In this document: one piece after another, positions 1 to 8,435 of the stretch
Layout of the letters: the number at the start of each line of letters is the position of its first letter
Numbering within the stretch: the stretch's first letter is position 1
NCBI GenBank assembly: GCA_031316315.1
Contig: JADBEO010000023.1
Coordinates: 1 to 59,127, forward strand
Length of the DNA: 59,127 bases
Source: Chelatococcus sambhunathii
GTDB taxonomy: Bacteria > Pseudomonadota > Alphaproteobacteria > Rhizobiales > Methylopilaceae
Direction of reading: 5' to 3'
The notes under the pieces: generated by a model
The model's database searches: none
What the model was told of the DNA's origin: nothing
Seen by the model: only the letters and a program-made list of their open reading frames with translations
Translations under genes and position numbers: made by a program

Positions 1-12
1 TCCCTATCCGGC

Positions 13-54
13 GCCACCCCCCACCCTAACCCTCCCCCACAAGGGGGGAGGGAA
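13..54. repeat. Partial palindromic repeat (C/G-tract family)
   Basis: A half-copy of the composite palindrome found in full at 45434-45574 and 45923-46064. It has the shared core caccctaaccctcccc followed by an inverted aggggggaggga arm. It lies just beyond the stop codon of the ABC transporter gene. The other half, if present, is outside the window. Confidence 0.6.
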
Positions 55-82
55 CGCGCCGCGCCCTGAATCGATAGAACGC

Positions 83-763
83 TCACGCGGCGTCCGCCTC
101 GGGCTCGATGCGGCCGGAACGCAGGCGCACGACGCGCCCGCAGCGGGCGGCGAGCGAGGCGTCGTGGGTCACCAGCACGAGCGTCGCGCCGCGCTCGGCG
201 CTCTTGGCGAAGAGCAGGTCGGCGATCTGCTTCCCCGTCGTCTCGTCGAGATTGCCGGTCGGCTCGTCGGCGACGAGGATTTCGGGGCGCGGCGCGAGCG
301 CGCGGGCGAGCGCGACGCGCTGCTGCTCGCCGCCCGACAGCTGCGCCGGGTGATGGTTCGCGCGATCCATGAGCCCGACGGAGGCAAGCTCGGCCCGCGC
401 CCGTTCGAAGGCGTCCGGGGCGCCGGCGAGTTCCAGCGGTGTCGCGACGTTCTCGAGCGCCGTCATGGTCGGGATCAGGTGGAAGGACTGGAACACGACG
501 CCTATGTTCCGGCCGCGAAAACGCGCGAGCTGGTCCTCGTCCAGCGCGGTCAGCTCCTCGCCCAGCGCCTTCACCGTCCCCCGGTCGGGCTTTTCGAGCC
601 CGGCCAGCACCATGAGCAGCGTGGACTTGCCTGACCCCGACGGGCCGACGAGGCCGACCGCCTCTCCCCGCGCTATGTCGAGGTCGACGTCCTTGAGGAT
701 GTGCACCCGCGCCGCGCCTGAGCCCAGCGCCAGATTGACGCCACGGAGTTCGATCGCCGTCAT
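83..763 (-). CDS. ABC transporter ATP-binding protein, YbbA/LolD-like
   Basis: A 226-residue ATPase subunit of a MacB/LolD-type exporter, expected to work at the inner membrane with a FtsX-like permease such as YbbP. All nucleotide-binding motifs are visible: Walker A GPSGSGKST near residues 38-46, Q-loop VVFQSFH, signature LSGGEQQRVALARAL, Walker B ILVADEPTGNLD and the switch histidine in LVTHD. The ATG at 763 gives the usual family length; the reading frame stays open further upstream only because it runs antisense to tesA. The gene is divergent from tesA, the same arrangement as ybbA/tesA in Escherichia coli, so a permease gene is expected to follow to the left of the window. The exact substrate cannot be told from the sequence. 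Confidence 0.9.
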   Translation of the reverse strand: MTAIELRGVNLALGSGAARVHILKDVDLDIARGEAVGLVGPSGSGKSTLLMVLAGLEKPDRGTVKALGEELTALDEDQLARFRGRNIGVVFQSFHLIPTMTALENVATPLELAGAPDAFERARAELASVGLMDRANHHPAQLSGGEQQRVALARALAPRPEILVADEPTGNLDETTGKQIADLLFAKSAERGATLVLVTHDASLAARCGRVVRLRSGRIEPEADAA

Positions 764-842
764 GAAGTCATCGGTCTCGATTGCGGACGCGAAGGGAGGG
801 TCGCCGCTGCGACGCAGCATCCCGGGACATATGTACTGGAAC

Positions 843-1508
843 ATGGCGCGCCAACCGTCGCGCCGTTCGGTTGTGGCGCTCGCGCTGTCGGCTCTCGCAG
901 GCGTGATGGGCGCTCGGAGCGCCCGCGCCGCCGACCCGGTGCGCCTCGTGGCGCTCGGCGACAGCCTCACCGCAGGCTTCGGCGTCGGGCCGAAGGACGC
1001 TTTCCCAGCCAAGTTGGAGGCGGCGCTGAAGGCCAAGGGCCGCAACGTCGCGATCTCGAACGCGGGCGTCTCCGGCGACACCTCCACCGGCGGCGCGGAC
1101 CGGCTGGATTGGTCTGTGCCAGACGGGACGGACGGCGTGATCGTCGAGCTCGGCGCCAACGACATGCTGCGCGGGCTCGACCCCGAGGTGACGCGCAAGG
1201 CGATCGGGCGCATCCTCGACGGGCTCAATGCGCGCAATATCCCGGTTCTGCTGACCGGCATGAGGGCGGCGCCCAATCTCGGTCCGGACTTCGGCGAGCG
1301 CTACGAGGCGGTCTTCACCGACTACGCGAAGGAGCGCGGCCTCGATTTCTATCCGTTCTTCCTAGACGGCGTCGCGGGCGACCGCGCGCTCAACCAGCAG
1401 GACGGCATCCACCCCAACCCCCGGGGCGTCGACGTCATCGTCGAGAAGATCCTGCCGACCGTCGAGCGTTTCCTCGACCGCATCGAGGCGGGCCCCTCCT
1501 CACCATGA
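843..1508 (+). CDS. tesA: GDSL-type arylesterase / acyl-CoA thioesterase I, TesA-like
   Basis: A 221-residue SGNH-hydrolase. After a basic N-terminus and a hydrophobic segment ending in an Ala-rich cleavage region (SARAADP) comes the block-I motif GDSLTAG with the catalytic serine, the glycine of VSGDTS, the GAND block with the oxyanion asparagine, and DGIHPN with the catalytic Asp and His. The signal peptide implies a periplasmic enzyme hydrolysing acyl or aryl esters and thioesters. Two in-frame ATGs are possible, 831 and 843; 843 starts directly before the basic signal-peptide N-region and is preferred. It diverges from the ybbA-like ATPase, a pairing also known in E. coli. Confidence 0.88.
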   Translation: MARQPSRRSVVALALSALAGVMGARSARAADPVRLVALGDSLTAGFGVGPKDAFPAKLEAALKAKGRNVAISNAGVSGDTSTGGADRLDWSVPDGTDGVIVELGANDMLRGLDPEVTRKAIGRILDGLNARNIPVLLTGMRAAPNLGPDFGERYEAVFTDYAKERGLDFYPFFLDGVAGDRALNQQDGIHPNPRGVDVIVEKILPTVERFLDRIEAGPSSP

Positions 1509-1531
1509 GGACTGGTGGCGCGGGCCGGACC

Positions 1532-1547
1532 TCCTCATGCTGAGGAG
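1532..1547. repeat. Half-copy of the tcctcatgctgaggag inverted repeat
   Basis: Identical over 16 bases to the inner arm of the 116-bp inverted repeat at 54935-55050, and followed by similar flanking sequence (cccggacgg against gcccggagg). It lies between tesA and the aldo/keto reductase pseudogene. Confidence 0.6.
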
Positions 1548-1609
1548 CCCGGACGGCGGCTCCCGAAGGACGCCGCCCGCCGATCCGATCGGCCATCGAA
1601 GGGACGCCC

Positions 1610-2026
1610 ATGGAAGCCCGCAAGCTGGGCCGCATCGGGCTCGACGTCAGCCTCGTTTGCCTTACGCGATGACCTTCGGCGAGCAGAACACGGAAGCCGA
1701 TGACCACGCCCAGATGGACGGGGCGCGCGACGCAGGGATCAACTTCCTCGGCGCCGCCGAACTCCATCCGATCCTACAGCGCTACGAGACGCCCGGCGCA
1801 GCGCCCAGATCGACGCCCATGTCGATCTGCTGGGGAGATCGGCTGGTCGCCGAGCGAACTCGCCTTGAAATTCGTCGCCGCGCGTCCTTTCGTGGCCTGC
1901 GTGATCATCGGCGCGACCAGCCGCGACCAGCTCGAACAGGACCTCGCCGCCTTCGAGCGCCCGTGGAGCGAGGACATCGAGGGGAGGGTCGACGCCATCC
2001 GTCTCCGCTCCAACCCTTGTCCCTGA
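1610..2026 (+). pseudogene. Decayed aldo/keto reductase (Tas-like)
   Basis: The N-terminus MEARKLGRIGLDVSLVCL reads in one frame and hits a stop at 1670. From 1669 the next frame carries the expected continuation MTFGEQNTEADDHAQMD and then AGINF and AAELHP. From about 1835 the first frame resumes with the typical C-terminus GWSPSELALKF ... VIIGATSRDQLEQDL, ending at 2026. An intact Tas-type reductase has about 350 residues; here only about 139 codons remain, so roughly 200 central codons, including the expected catalytic Lys/His region, are gone. The gene has therefore suffered a frameshift near 1664-1669 and a large internal deletion near 1800-1835. A functional product is not credible. Confidence 0.85.
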
Positions 2027-2047
2027 GAGAACCGGAAGCCGACCGAC

Positions 2048-2581
2048 GTGCCGCGCCTGTTCACCGCCATCGAGATTCCCGACGACGTCGGCGACGCGCT
2101 CGCCACCTATCGCGGCGGGCTGTTGGGCGCGCGCTGGATCGACGTCGAGAACTATCACGTCACGCTGCGCTTCATCGGGGACGTCGACGACGACGTGGCG
2201 CAGGAGGCCGCCTTCGAGCTCGGCCGGGTCAGGCGCGCGCCGTTCGACGTGACGATCGAGGGCCTTGACGCCTTCGGCGGTGATCGCCCGCGCGCGATCA
2301 TCGCCCGCATCGCGCCGTCGAAGGACATCGTCGAACTGCAGGCGGAGCTCGAACGGCTGATGCGCCGCGTCGGACTGCCGTCCGAAAAGCGCAAGTTCGC
2401 GCCGCATGTGACGCTCGCCCGGCTGCGCGACGCCTCGCCGCGCGCGGTCGCCGACTATCTCGGGCTGCGCGGCGGACCGGCGCGCCTCTCCTTCCGGGCG
2501 GAGCGGTTCGTGCTGTTTTCGTCGCGTGATTCGGTCGGCGGCGGGCCCTATGTCGAGGAGGCGGCCTATCCGCTGAGGTGA
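2048..2581 (+). CDS. thpR: RNA 2',3'-cyclic phosphodiesterase ThpR (LigT family)
   Basis: A 177-residue 2H phosphoesterase that opens 2',3'-cyclic phosphate ends of RNA. Both histidine motifs of the family are present: HVTLRF near residue 37 and HVTLAR near residue 118. The start is a GTG at 2048, giving the normal MPRLFTAIEIP opening of the family; no ATG is available close by. It sits 21 bases behind the aldo/keto reductase remnant. Length and motifs are normal. Confidence 0.92.
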   Translation: MPRLFTAIEIPDDVGDALATYRGGLLGARWIDVENYHVTLRFIGDVDDDVAQEAAFELGRVRRAPFDVTIEGLDAFGGDRPRAIIARIAPSKDIVELQAELERLMRRVGLPSEKRKFAPHVTLARLRDASPRAVADYLGLRGGPARLSFRAERFVLFSSRDSVGGGPYVEEAAYPLR

Positions 2582-2601
2582 GACGGGCCTTTGCGCGCCG
2601 C

Positions 2602-2680
2602 CGTCATCGCCGGGCCTGAACATGCAATCCATCGGGCTCTGAGAAGCCGATGGACGCCCGGATCAAGTCCGGGCCTGGCG
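2602..2680. repeat. Bipartite extragenic palindrome
   Basis: An intergenic element with the arms ccatcgg/ccgatgg (2629-2635 and 2647-2653) and a second hairpin cccgg-atcaagt-ccggg downstream. It resembles the elements at 48232-48310 and 51057-51151. It lies between two convergent genes (thpR and the sulfotransferase). Confidence 0.55.
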
Positions 2681-2694
2681 TTTGTGGGTGACGC

Positions 2695-3423
2695 TCAGGC
2701 CACCTTGCTTCTCAGCCGCTTGAGCAGTCCGCCGCTGGCCGCGGCCGGCCGTTCGGGAGCGGAGACCGCGCCTGCGGCGGCGAGGCGGTCCACGAACAGG
2801 CGCAGGCCGTCCGCGTAAAGCTGCAGGTCGCGGACGTTCGCCTTGGCGATGCGCTGGCGATCCTCGGCGTCGACCACGCTTCGCGCCTCGGTCGCGTTAT
2901 AGCGGCGCTTCAGCGTCGGGGCTTCGCCGCCGAACAGCAGCGAGAGGCCGAGCTCGAAATGTTCGGTGATCCCGACGAAGCCGTAGTCTGCGAGGTCGAA
3001 GCCCTTCAGGTAGCGGGTCTGCAGATCTCGCACGCCCTTGATCTGCGCGAAGTCGCGGATGTTCACCTCGCCGGCCTTCACGCGCTCGGCGAGCTCCTTC
3101 AGTTCAAGCGGCCGCTCCTTGTAGAAATCGAACTGCGAGAGGGTGCGCTCGACCGGATCGCGCAGCCACGTCCAGACCTCGGCAGGGTCGGTGATCAACG
3201 GCTGGACGTTGCGGACATGGTAGTGGCCGTGCAGGCACTCGAAGCCGCGGGCCTCGAGCTCGGCGGCAGGTCCGGCGAGCTCCTCTCGCGGCACGCGCAG
3301 ACCCTCGGTCGTCTTCGGGTCGTGCACCCCGTAATAGAGCGCGAGCCTCTTGCCGAAACGCGCCTCGAGCGCCCGGGCGAAGCTCGTGCCGGCGGTCTTG
3401 GGAATGTGGACCGAGAAGATCAT
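2695..3423 (-). CDS. Sulfotransferase family protein
   Basis: A 242-residue protein with the P-loop-like PAPS 5'-phosphosulfate motif [10 protein letters not shown] at residues 6-15 and a 3'-phosphate motif [12 protein letters not shown] around residues 85-96. This pattern is typical of sulfotransferases related to carbohydrate and HNK-1-type enzymes in bacteria. The acceptor is unknown; cell-surface glycans or lipids are likely for the family. The tail (from about residue 215) is Ala/Gly/basic and probably disordered. It is divergent from leuD and not obviously in an operon. Confidence 0.75.
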   Translation of the reverse strand: MIFSVHIPKTAGTSFARALEARFGKRLALYYGVHDPKTTEGLRVPREELAGPAAELEARGFECLHGHYHVRNVQPLITDPAEVWTWLRDPVERTLSQFDFYKERPLELKELAERVKAGEVNIRDFAQIKGVRDLQTRYLKGFDLADYGFVGITEHFELGLSLLFGGEAPTLKRRYNATEARSVVDAEDRQRIAKANVRDLQLYADGLRLFVDRLAAAGAVSAPERPAAASGGLLKRLRSKVA

Positions 3424-3521
3424 ATCAGCGGGCAGGGCCTTTCGGATCGGTCCGGCCTTCGCGGCATGTTGACCGCGCCGGCCCGGCGGCGCATGACACG
3501 CGGCTTCAGGAGACGCGAACG

Positions 3522-4127
3522 ATGCAGAGCTTCACCACGCTGACCGGCGTAGCCGCGCCGCTGCCGATGATCAATATCGACACCGACATGATCATCCCCA
3601 AGCAGTACCTGAAGACGATCAAGCGCACCGGTCTCGGCAAGGGTCTGTTTTCCGAGCTCCGCTACAACGCCGACGGCTCCGAGAACCCGGATTTCGTGCT
3701 GAACAAGCCGGCCTACAAGGACGCCGAGATCCTGGTCGCGGGCGACAATTTCGGCTGCGGATCGTCGCGCGAGCACGCGCCCTGGGCGCTGCTCGACAAG
3801 GGCATCCGCTGCGTGATCTCCACGTCCTTCGCCGACATCTTCTATAACAATTGCTTCAAGAACGGCATCCTGCCGATCGTGGTCTCGCCGGAGGATCACG
3901 CCAAGCTGCTGGACGACGCCGAGCGCGGCGCCAACGCGCGCCTCACGATCGACCTCGCCGCCCAGGAGATCCGCGGGCCGGACGGCGGCGTCGTCCGGTT
4001 CGACATCGATCCGTTCCGCAAGCGCTGCCTGCTGGAAGGCCTCGACGACATCGGCCTCACCATGCAGAAGGACGCGAGCATCGCGGCCTTCGAGAGCAAG
4101 CTCGCGGCCGAGCGTCCCTGGGCCTGA
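3522..4127 (+). CDS. leuD: 3-isopropylmalate dehydratase small subunit LeuD
   Basis: A 201-residue small subunit of isopropylmalate isomerase, which with LeuC interconverts 2- and 3-isopropylmalate in leucine synthesis. Recognisable family blocks are [13 protein letters not shown] near residue 19 and the substrate-loop motif [17 protein letters not shown] near residues 74-90. The ATG at 3522 follows an aggaga ribosome-binding site. LeuC is not adjacent, as is common in Hyphomicrobiales where leuC and leuD are separated. Confidence 0.97.
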   Translation: MQSFTTLTGVAAPLPMINIDTDMIIPKQYLKTIKRTGLGKGLFSELRYNADGSENPDFVLNKPAYKDAEILVAGDNFGCGSSREHAPWALLDKGIRCVISTSFADIFYNNCFKNGILPIVVSPEDHAKLLDDAERGANARLTIDLAAQEIRGPDGGVVRFDIDPFRKRCLLEGLDDIGLTMQKDASIAAFESKLAAERPWA

Positions 4128-4263
4128 GCACGCTCGAGGCCCGGGGCGCCGCCTTGCGTCCCCGGCGCGGCTTGACTTCCAAGCCTCCCCCGCCCAACTG
4201 TCGCCGCGCTCCGCAGGACCACGCCCCCTTCCTCCCGGGCGCCCGCGGCGCGGAGCGGATCTC

Positions 4264-5217
4264 ATGAAAAGCTATCTCGATTTCGAAAAGCCCGTGGCCG
4301 AGCTTCAGGCCAAGATCGCCGAGCTTCGCGCCCTTGGCGCCGCCGGCGAGGCCGTCGGCATCGAGGAGGAGGTCCAGCGGCTCGAGGCGAAGTCGGAGGC
4401 GGCGCTCAAGGAGCTCTATGCGACCCTGACGCCCTGGCAGAAGACGCTGGTGGCGCGTCATCCGAACCGGCCGCACTTCGTCGACTATGTCAGCGCGCTG
4501 ATCGAGGATTTCACGCCGCTCGCCGGCGATCGGGCCTTCGCCGAGGATCAGGCCATCATGGGCGGGCTCGGCCGTTTCCGCGGCGAGCCGGTGATGGTCG
4601 TCGGGCACGAGAAGGGCGCGGACACCGACAGCCGCCTCCGGCACAATTTCGGAATGGCGCGTCCCGAGGGCTACCGCAAGGCGATCCGCCTGATGGAGAT
4701 GGCGGACCGGTTCCAGTTGCCGGTCATCGCGCTGGTCGACACGGCGGGCGCCTTTCCGGGCGTCGAGGCCGAGGAGCGCGGGCAGGCCGAGGCGATCGCC
4801 CGCTCGACCGAGGCCTGCCTCAATCTGACCACCCCGAACGTCGCCGTGGTCATCGGCGAGGGCGGCTCGGGCGGGGCGATCGCGATCGCGACCGCCAACA
4901 CCGTCCTGATGCTGGAGCACGCGATCTACAGCGTGATCTCGCCCGAGGGCGCGGCCTCGATCCTGTGGCGCGACGCCGCCAAGGCGCAGGACGCCGCCAC
5001 CAACATGAAGATCACCTCCGCCGACCTGATGAAGCTCGGCGTGATCGACGGCGTCGTGCCGGAGCCGCTCGGCGGCGCCCATCGTGCGCCGGAGACCGCG
5101 ATCGGCGCGACCGGCGACGCGATCGAGAAGGCGCTGGCGCGCTTCGCGGCCATGTCCGCGACGGAAATCCGCGACGACCGACGTCGCAAATTCCTCAGGA
5201 TCGGCAGGGATCTGTGA
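4264..5217 (+). CDS. accA: Acetyl-CoA carboxylase carboxyltransferase subunit alpha
   Basis: A 317-residue AccA, which with AccD transfers the carboxyl group from biotin to acetyl-CoA to make malonyl-CoA. Visible features are the N-terminal [15 protein letters not shown], a coiled-coil-like region at about residues 10-55, the crotonase-type blocks around MVVGHEKG and [10 protein letters not shown], and the glycine-rich [11 protein letters not shown] loop. The start at 4264 gives the standard family N-terminus. The 136 bases from leuD to accA hold no clear signal. Malonyl-CoA made by this complex is the substrate of the decarboxylase at 25689-27065. Confidence 0.97.
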   Translation: MKSYLDFEKPVAELQAKIAELRALGAAGEAVGIEEEVQRLEAKSEAALKELYATLTPWQKTLVARHPNRPHFVDYVSALIEDFTPLAGDRAFAEDQAIMGGLGRFRGEPVMVVGHEKGADTDSRLRHNFGMARPEGYRKAIRLMEMADRFQLPVIALVDTAGAFPGVEAEERGQAEAIARSTEACLNLTTPNVAVVIGEGGSGGAIAIATANTVLMLEHAIYSVISPEGAASILWRDAAKAQDAATNMKITSADLMKLGVIDGVVPEPLGGAHRAPETAIGATGDAIEKALARFAAMSATEIRDDRRRKFLRIGRDL

Positions 5218-5317
5218 CCTTTCCGTCGCGTCATCGCCTTGCGGTAACGCTCGGGTAAGGGTATCGATCTTAGCTGGACGGAACGTCCGCATTCTCGCTT
5301 GTCGGGGGAATATCGCC

Positions 5318-6919
5318 ATGTCCGTCGCACGTCCCGCGATCGTCGCGGTCACGCTCGCGGCCGCCGTCGCGCTCTCGGGCTGCAACAGGGAAAGCCAGAT
5401 GGCCTCCACGGCCAAGGCTTCGCAGCCGCTGCCGCCGCAGCTCGTCTCGCTGATGACCGAAAAGCAGATGACGCCGCAGGATCCCATGCTGCTGCGCATC
5501 TACAAGGAAGAGTCCAAGGCCGAGGTCTGGAAGAAGCGCCGCGTCGACGGCAAGTACGCGCTGCTCAAGACCTACGACATCTGCCGCTTCTCCGGGAAGC
5601 TCGGCCCGAAGATCAAGGAGGGCGACAAGCAGGCGCCCGAAGGGTTCTACCAGGTCACCCCTGCGCAGATGAACCCGAAATCCTCCTACTACCTGTCTTT
5701 CAACCTCGGCTATCCGAACGCCTACGATAAGGCGCTCGGCCGCACCGGCCTGCATGTCATGATGCACGGCGACTGCCTCTCGGCGGGCTGTTACGCCATG
5801 ACCGACGCGCAGATGGGCGAGATTTACGCTATGGCCCGCGAGAGCTTCCGCGGCGGCCAGCCGTCGTTCCAGGTGCAGGCGCTACCGTTCCGGATGACGC
5901 CGCAGAACATCGCGCGACGCCGCAATGACAAGAACATGCCGTTCTGGAAGAACCTCAAGCAGGGCTCGGACGCCTTCGAGGTGACCAAGCTGGAGCCGAA
6001 AGTCGACGCCTGCGGCAAGAAATACGTCTTCAACGCCAAGCCTGAAGGGTTCTCCGGCTTCAATCCGAGCGCCGGCTGCCCGCGCTACCAGGTCGAGCCG
6101 ACGATCGCGAAGGCGGTCGCCGCCAAGGAGAAGGCCGACAACATCGTCATCGCCGCGTTGTCGAAGACCGAACCGCTTGCGCCGGAATATGTCGCGCAGA
6201 ACGGCCGTCTGCGCCGCACGCTCGACCAGCCGATCGTGATGGTCGCGGCGGTCGCGCCGGAGGCCGTCGGCGCTCCGGTCGCCGCGAAGCAGGGGGCGGA
6301 CGGCGGCATGCAGCTCGCCTCCGCGACGCCCGCGCAGTCTGTCGCCGCCGCGAAGACGGGCGCTTCGCCGACGTCGGCTCCGATCGCTGTGGCGGCGCTG
6401 AAGACTGCTCCGGAGACGACGGCGTCGGCCGGCGCGGCTGTCGCGGTCGAACCCGCCAAGAGCGAGGGCGGTTTCTTCGCCAAGATGTTCCGCGGCGAGG
6501 AAACGCCAGCGGCGACGCCTGTCCCGGCGCCGGCGGCCTCTGCGACCCAAGTGGCGTCCGCTAAGCCCGCCGCGCCTCCCGTCGCTCACGTCGCGTCCGC
6601 CAAGCCCGGCGCCGCCATTGGTTTGAAGGCCGCCGCCCCGCGAGAAGTGACGCCGCAGGAGCCGGTGATGGCGAGCTCCGCGCCGGCCGAACAGCCGGGC
6701 GCGATGGCCAAGCTCAAGGGCTGGATGGGCGGCCTGCTCGGCGGCAAGGCTGAAGAGCCGGCCGCGGCTGCGATCCCCGTCAACGAGCCGGCCCCGACGC
6801 CCGCGGCGCCGGACGCGCAGAAGCGGAACCGCTCGGCCAACCTGCCGCCGCAGCTCGCGCCGAACGCCCGCGCCGCGACCGATCCGGCGGTGACCTCCTC
6901 ATACGCCCCGATCGACTGA
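5318..6919 (+). CDS. Murein L,D-transpeptidase lipoprotein, YafK-like, long C-terminus
   Basis: A 533-residue lipoprotein. The signal peptide ends in the lipobox ALSGC, so the mature protein should be anchored by Cys in the outer or inner membrane. The YkuD/YafK catalytic region (about residues 50-240) contains HGDCLSAGCYAM with the catalytic His and Cys. The enzyme should cross-link peptidoglycan or attach proteins to meso-diaminopimelate. From about residue 275 the protein is a long Ala/Pro/Thr-rich low-complexity tail with repeated AKP-type stretches, probably disordered. The ATG at 5318 is chosen because it begins the signal peptide; the frame is open upstream into accA. A shorter paralogue is at 29553-30473. 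Confidence 0.88.
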   Translation: MSVARPAIVAVTLAAAVALSGCNRESQMASTAKASQPLPPQLVSLMTEKQMTPQDPMLLRIYKEESKAEVWKKRRVDGKYALLKTYDICRFSGKLGPKIKEGDKQAPEGFYQVTPAQMNPKSSYYLSFNLGYPNAYDKALGRTGLHVMMHGDCLSAGCYAMTDAQMGEIYAMARESFRGGQPSFQVQALPFRMTPQNIARRRNDKNMPFWKNLKQGSDAFEVTKLEPKVDACGKKYVFNAKPEGFSGFNPSAGCPRYQVEPTIAKAVAAKEKADNIVIAALSKTEPLAPEYVAQNGRLRRTLDQPIVMVAAVAPEAVGAPVAAKQGADGGMQLASATPAQSVAAAKTGASPTSAPIAVAALKTAPETTASAGAAVAVEPAKSEGGFFAKMFRGEETPAATPVPAPAASATQVASAKPAAPPVAHVASAKPGAAIGLKAAAPREVTPQEPVMASSAPAEQPGAMAKLKGWMGGLLGGKAEEPAAAAIPVNEPAPTPAAPDAQKRNRSANLPPQLAPNARAATDPAVTSSYAPID

Positions 6920-6939
6920 TCGCAGCGACCGCTCTGAAA

Positions 6940-6975
6940 CGAAAAAGCCCCGGGCGTTGGCCCGGGGCTTTTTCG
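6940..6975. terminator. Strong bidirectional intrinsic terminator
   Basis: A perfect GC-rich hairpin, gaaaaagccccgggc - gttg - gcccggggctttttc, flanked by an A-run on one side and a T-run on the other. It lies between the convergent L,D-transpeptidase gene (ends 6919) and the hypothetical gene ending at 6993, so it can end transcription from both sides. Confidence 0.93.
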
Positions 6976-6992
6976 TTCGGGGGTCTAGGCGG

Positions 6993-7520
6993 TCAGGCGG
7001 AACGCGACAGGAGCGCGCCGGGCGCCGCCCGCGTCCGTTCGTCCCGATCGACAGCGTCGACCGCAGCAAGGCCATCCTGTTCGTCATAAACGGGCGGCGC
7101 AAGCGTCTGCTCGGCCGGAACGAGCGCCGCCACGGCCTCGAACGACTGCGCTACGTCGATGGCGGAGGGCGCGGAGGCGTCAATGGGCGCGAGCGCCTCC
7201 TCGTCTTCGGCCTCGGCCGCCTTAAGCTCGGCGGCGCCCTGCGCCTCGGCGCGGGCCGTGTCGTCGGCTCGATCGCTCTCGTCCACCGCGCGGGTCGCGG
7301 CGTCGAGCGCGACGGAGGCGGCCCGCGCCGAGGCGGCGAAGCTCTCCAATCGCTGGATTTCGGCGGCAGGGGGAGCAGGCGCCTGCACGACGGCGGCGCG
7401 CTCATTCGGCCCTGTCGCCTCGACCGACTCGGCAGCGGGCGGAGGGTCGTTCGGACGGACGCGGTCGATCGGGGCAAGGCCCGGGGTCGCTCCGTAGGGA
7501 TCGAGTCCGACGATCGCCAT
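6993..7520 (-). CDS. Ala/acidic-rich hypothetical protein
   Basis: A 175-residue protein rich in Ala, Glu, Asp and Pro with no recognised domain, signal peptide or membrane segment. It opens with MAIVGLDPYGATPGLAP. Translation looks real: the ATG at 7520 has a good aaggaga ribosome-binding site upstream, and the gene ends at the shared bidirectional terminator. Residues 55-110 (AEIQRLESFAAS...) could form a helix. Low-complexity composition in high-GC DNA can also arise from chance open frames, so function and even expression are unproven. Confidence 0.5.
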   Translation of the reverse strand: MAIVGLDPYGATPGLAPIDRVRPNDPPPAAESVEATGPNERAAVVQAPAPPAAEIQRLESFAASARAASVALDAATRAVDESDRADDTARAEAQGAAELKAAEAEDEEALAPIDASAPSAIDVAQSFEAVAALVPAEQTLAPPVYDEQDGLAAVDAVDRDERTRAAPGALLSRSA

Positions 7521-7778
7521 GTGCTTCTCCTTTCGCGTCTGATGGAGGGACGCTGGGAGAAGGGTGCCCGTTTAGGAGTAGCGATAGGCTCTAAGCGATC
7601 TGCCGTTTCTGAGTCGAATTGCGCGGAGTTTTGAAGGCAGCGGGACGTCCCGCCGCGGCCCAACGGCATGCCGTTTTTGCTGCCTTTTCGACAGTTAATA
7701 CTGATTAAAATGCATAATTCATAAAAATTCTAGTAGTGAATCTAGATATCAAAAGGTAAATATGCTAATTATTGCGTA

Positions 7779-8426
7779 TCATTTGTGCTTTTTTTTCTCT
7801 TTCGGCGTGGACGCGTTGGAATCGTCTAGGTTGTTCTGTAAATCGGCGTAAAAAGAATTGATGAAATCGTCATTATCTCCGCTATTTTTCGCTCGACGCC
7901 GGAGCTCCAGGAGCGTCTTTATGTATGTCATTATAGAATGCTTCCAAGATAGTCTTCTTATTTGGTTTTCAACTTCAGTGATTGATGCGTCGATTCCTAC
8001 CTCAAGTGCGGATAGCATCATGATGTATGCATTCGGAATCTTGGCTGACTCTAATAGTGTTGTCTTTTTAATACGATCTATTATTTGTACTAAGGATATT
8101 AATTTTACAATATGAACTGGATCAGTAGCGGCAGTATTGTAAATGGAGTCGGCAATTCGATTGATATCGACGGTGCCTTCCAGCAAAATGGTATCCAGGC
8201 CTCGTTTTCTGATGCGCTCGAAGGAGGTTAAATCTTTCACACTTCCTTTATGAAGTTCAGTTCCGCGCCTGATTATCTTAAGTTGTGTATGAAGTAATAT
8301 TAAGTTGGAGAGAAGTATACCGGTTTTTTGCCTTGATTCGTATCTAGATGCTGTGCTGGTCGTGAGCGTTGTAAGCAACCATCCGATAAAAACGCCGACT
8401 ATCGGCCAAATTGGGTCTGGTGACAT
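7779..8426 (-). CDS. AT-rich orphan membrane-anchored protein
   Basis: A 215-residue protein that I do not recognise. The N-terminus has one hydrophobic segment (about residues 7-27, WPIVGVFIGWLL) followed by a helical soluble part rich in Lys, Ile, Leu and Asn and ending in a lysine cluster (PKEKKKHK). The DNA is visibly AT-rich, with codons such as ATA, TTA and AAT that its neighbours avoid, which points to acquisition from outside. Its ATG lies about nine bases after the secA stop codon on the same strand, so it could be transcribed with secA. No toxin, nuclease or transport motif is evident. Confidence 0.65.
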   Translation of the reverse strand: MSPDPIWPIVGVFIGWLLTTLTTSTASRYESRQKTGILLSNLILLHTQLKIIRRGTELHKGSVKDLTSFERIRKRGLDTILLEGTVDINRIADSIYNTAATDPVHIVKLISLVQIIDRIKKTTLLESAKIPNAYIMMLSALEVGIDASITEVENQIRRLSWKHSIMTYIKTLLELRRRAKNSGDNDDFINSFYADLQNNLDDSNASTPKEKKKHK

Positions 8427-8435
8427 CTGAGGGCG

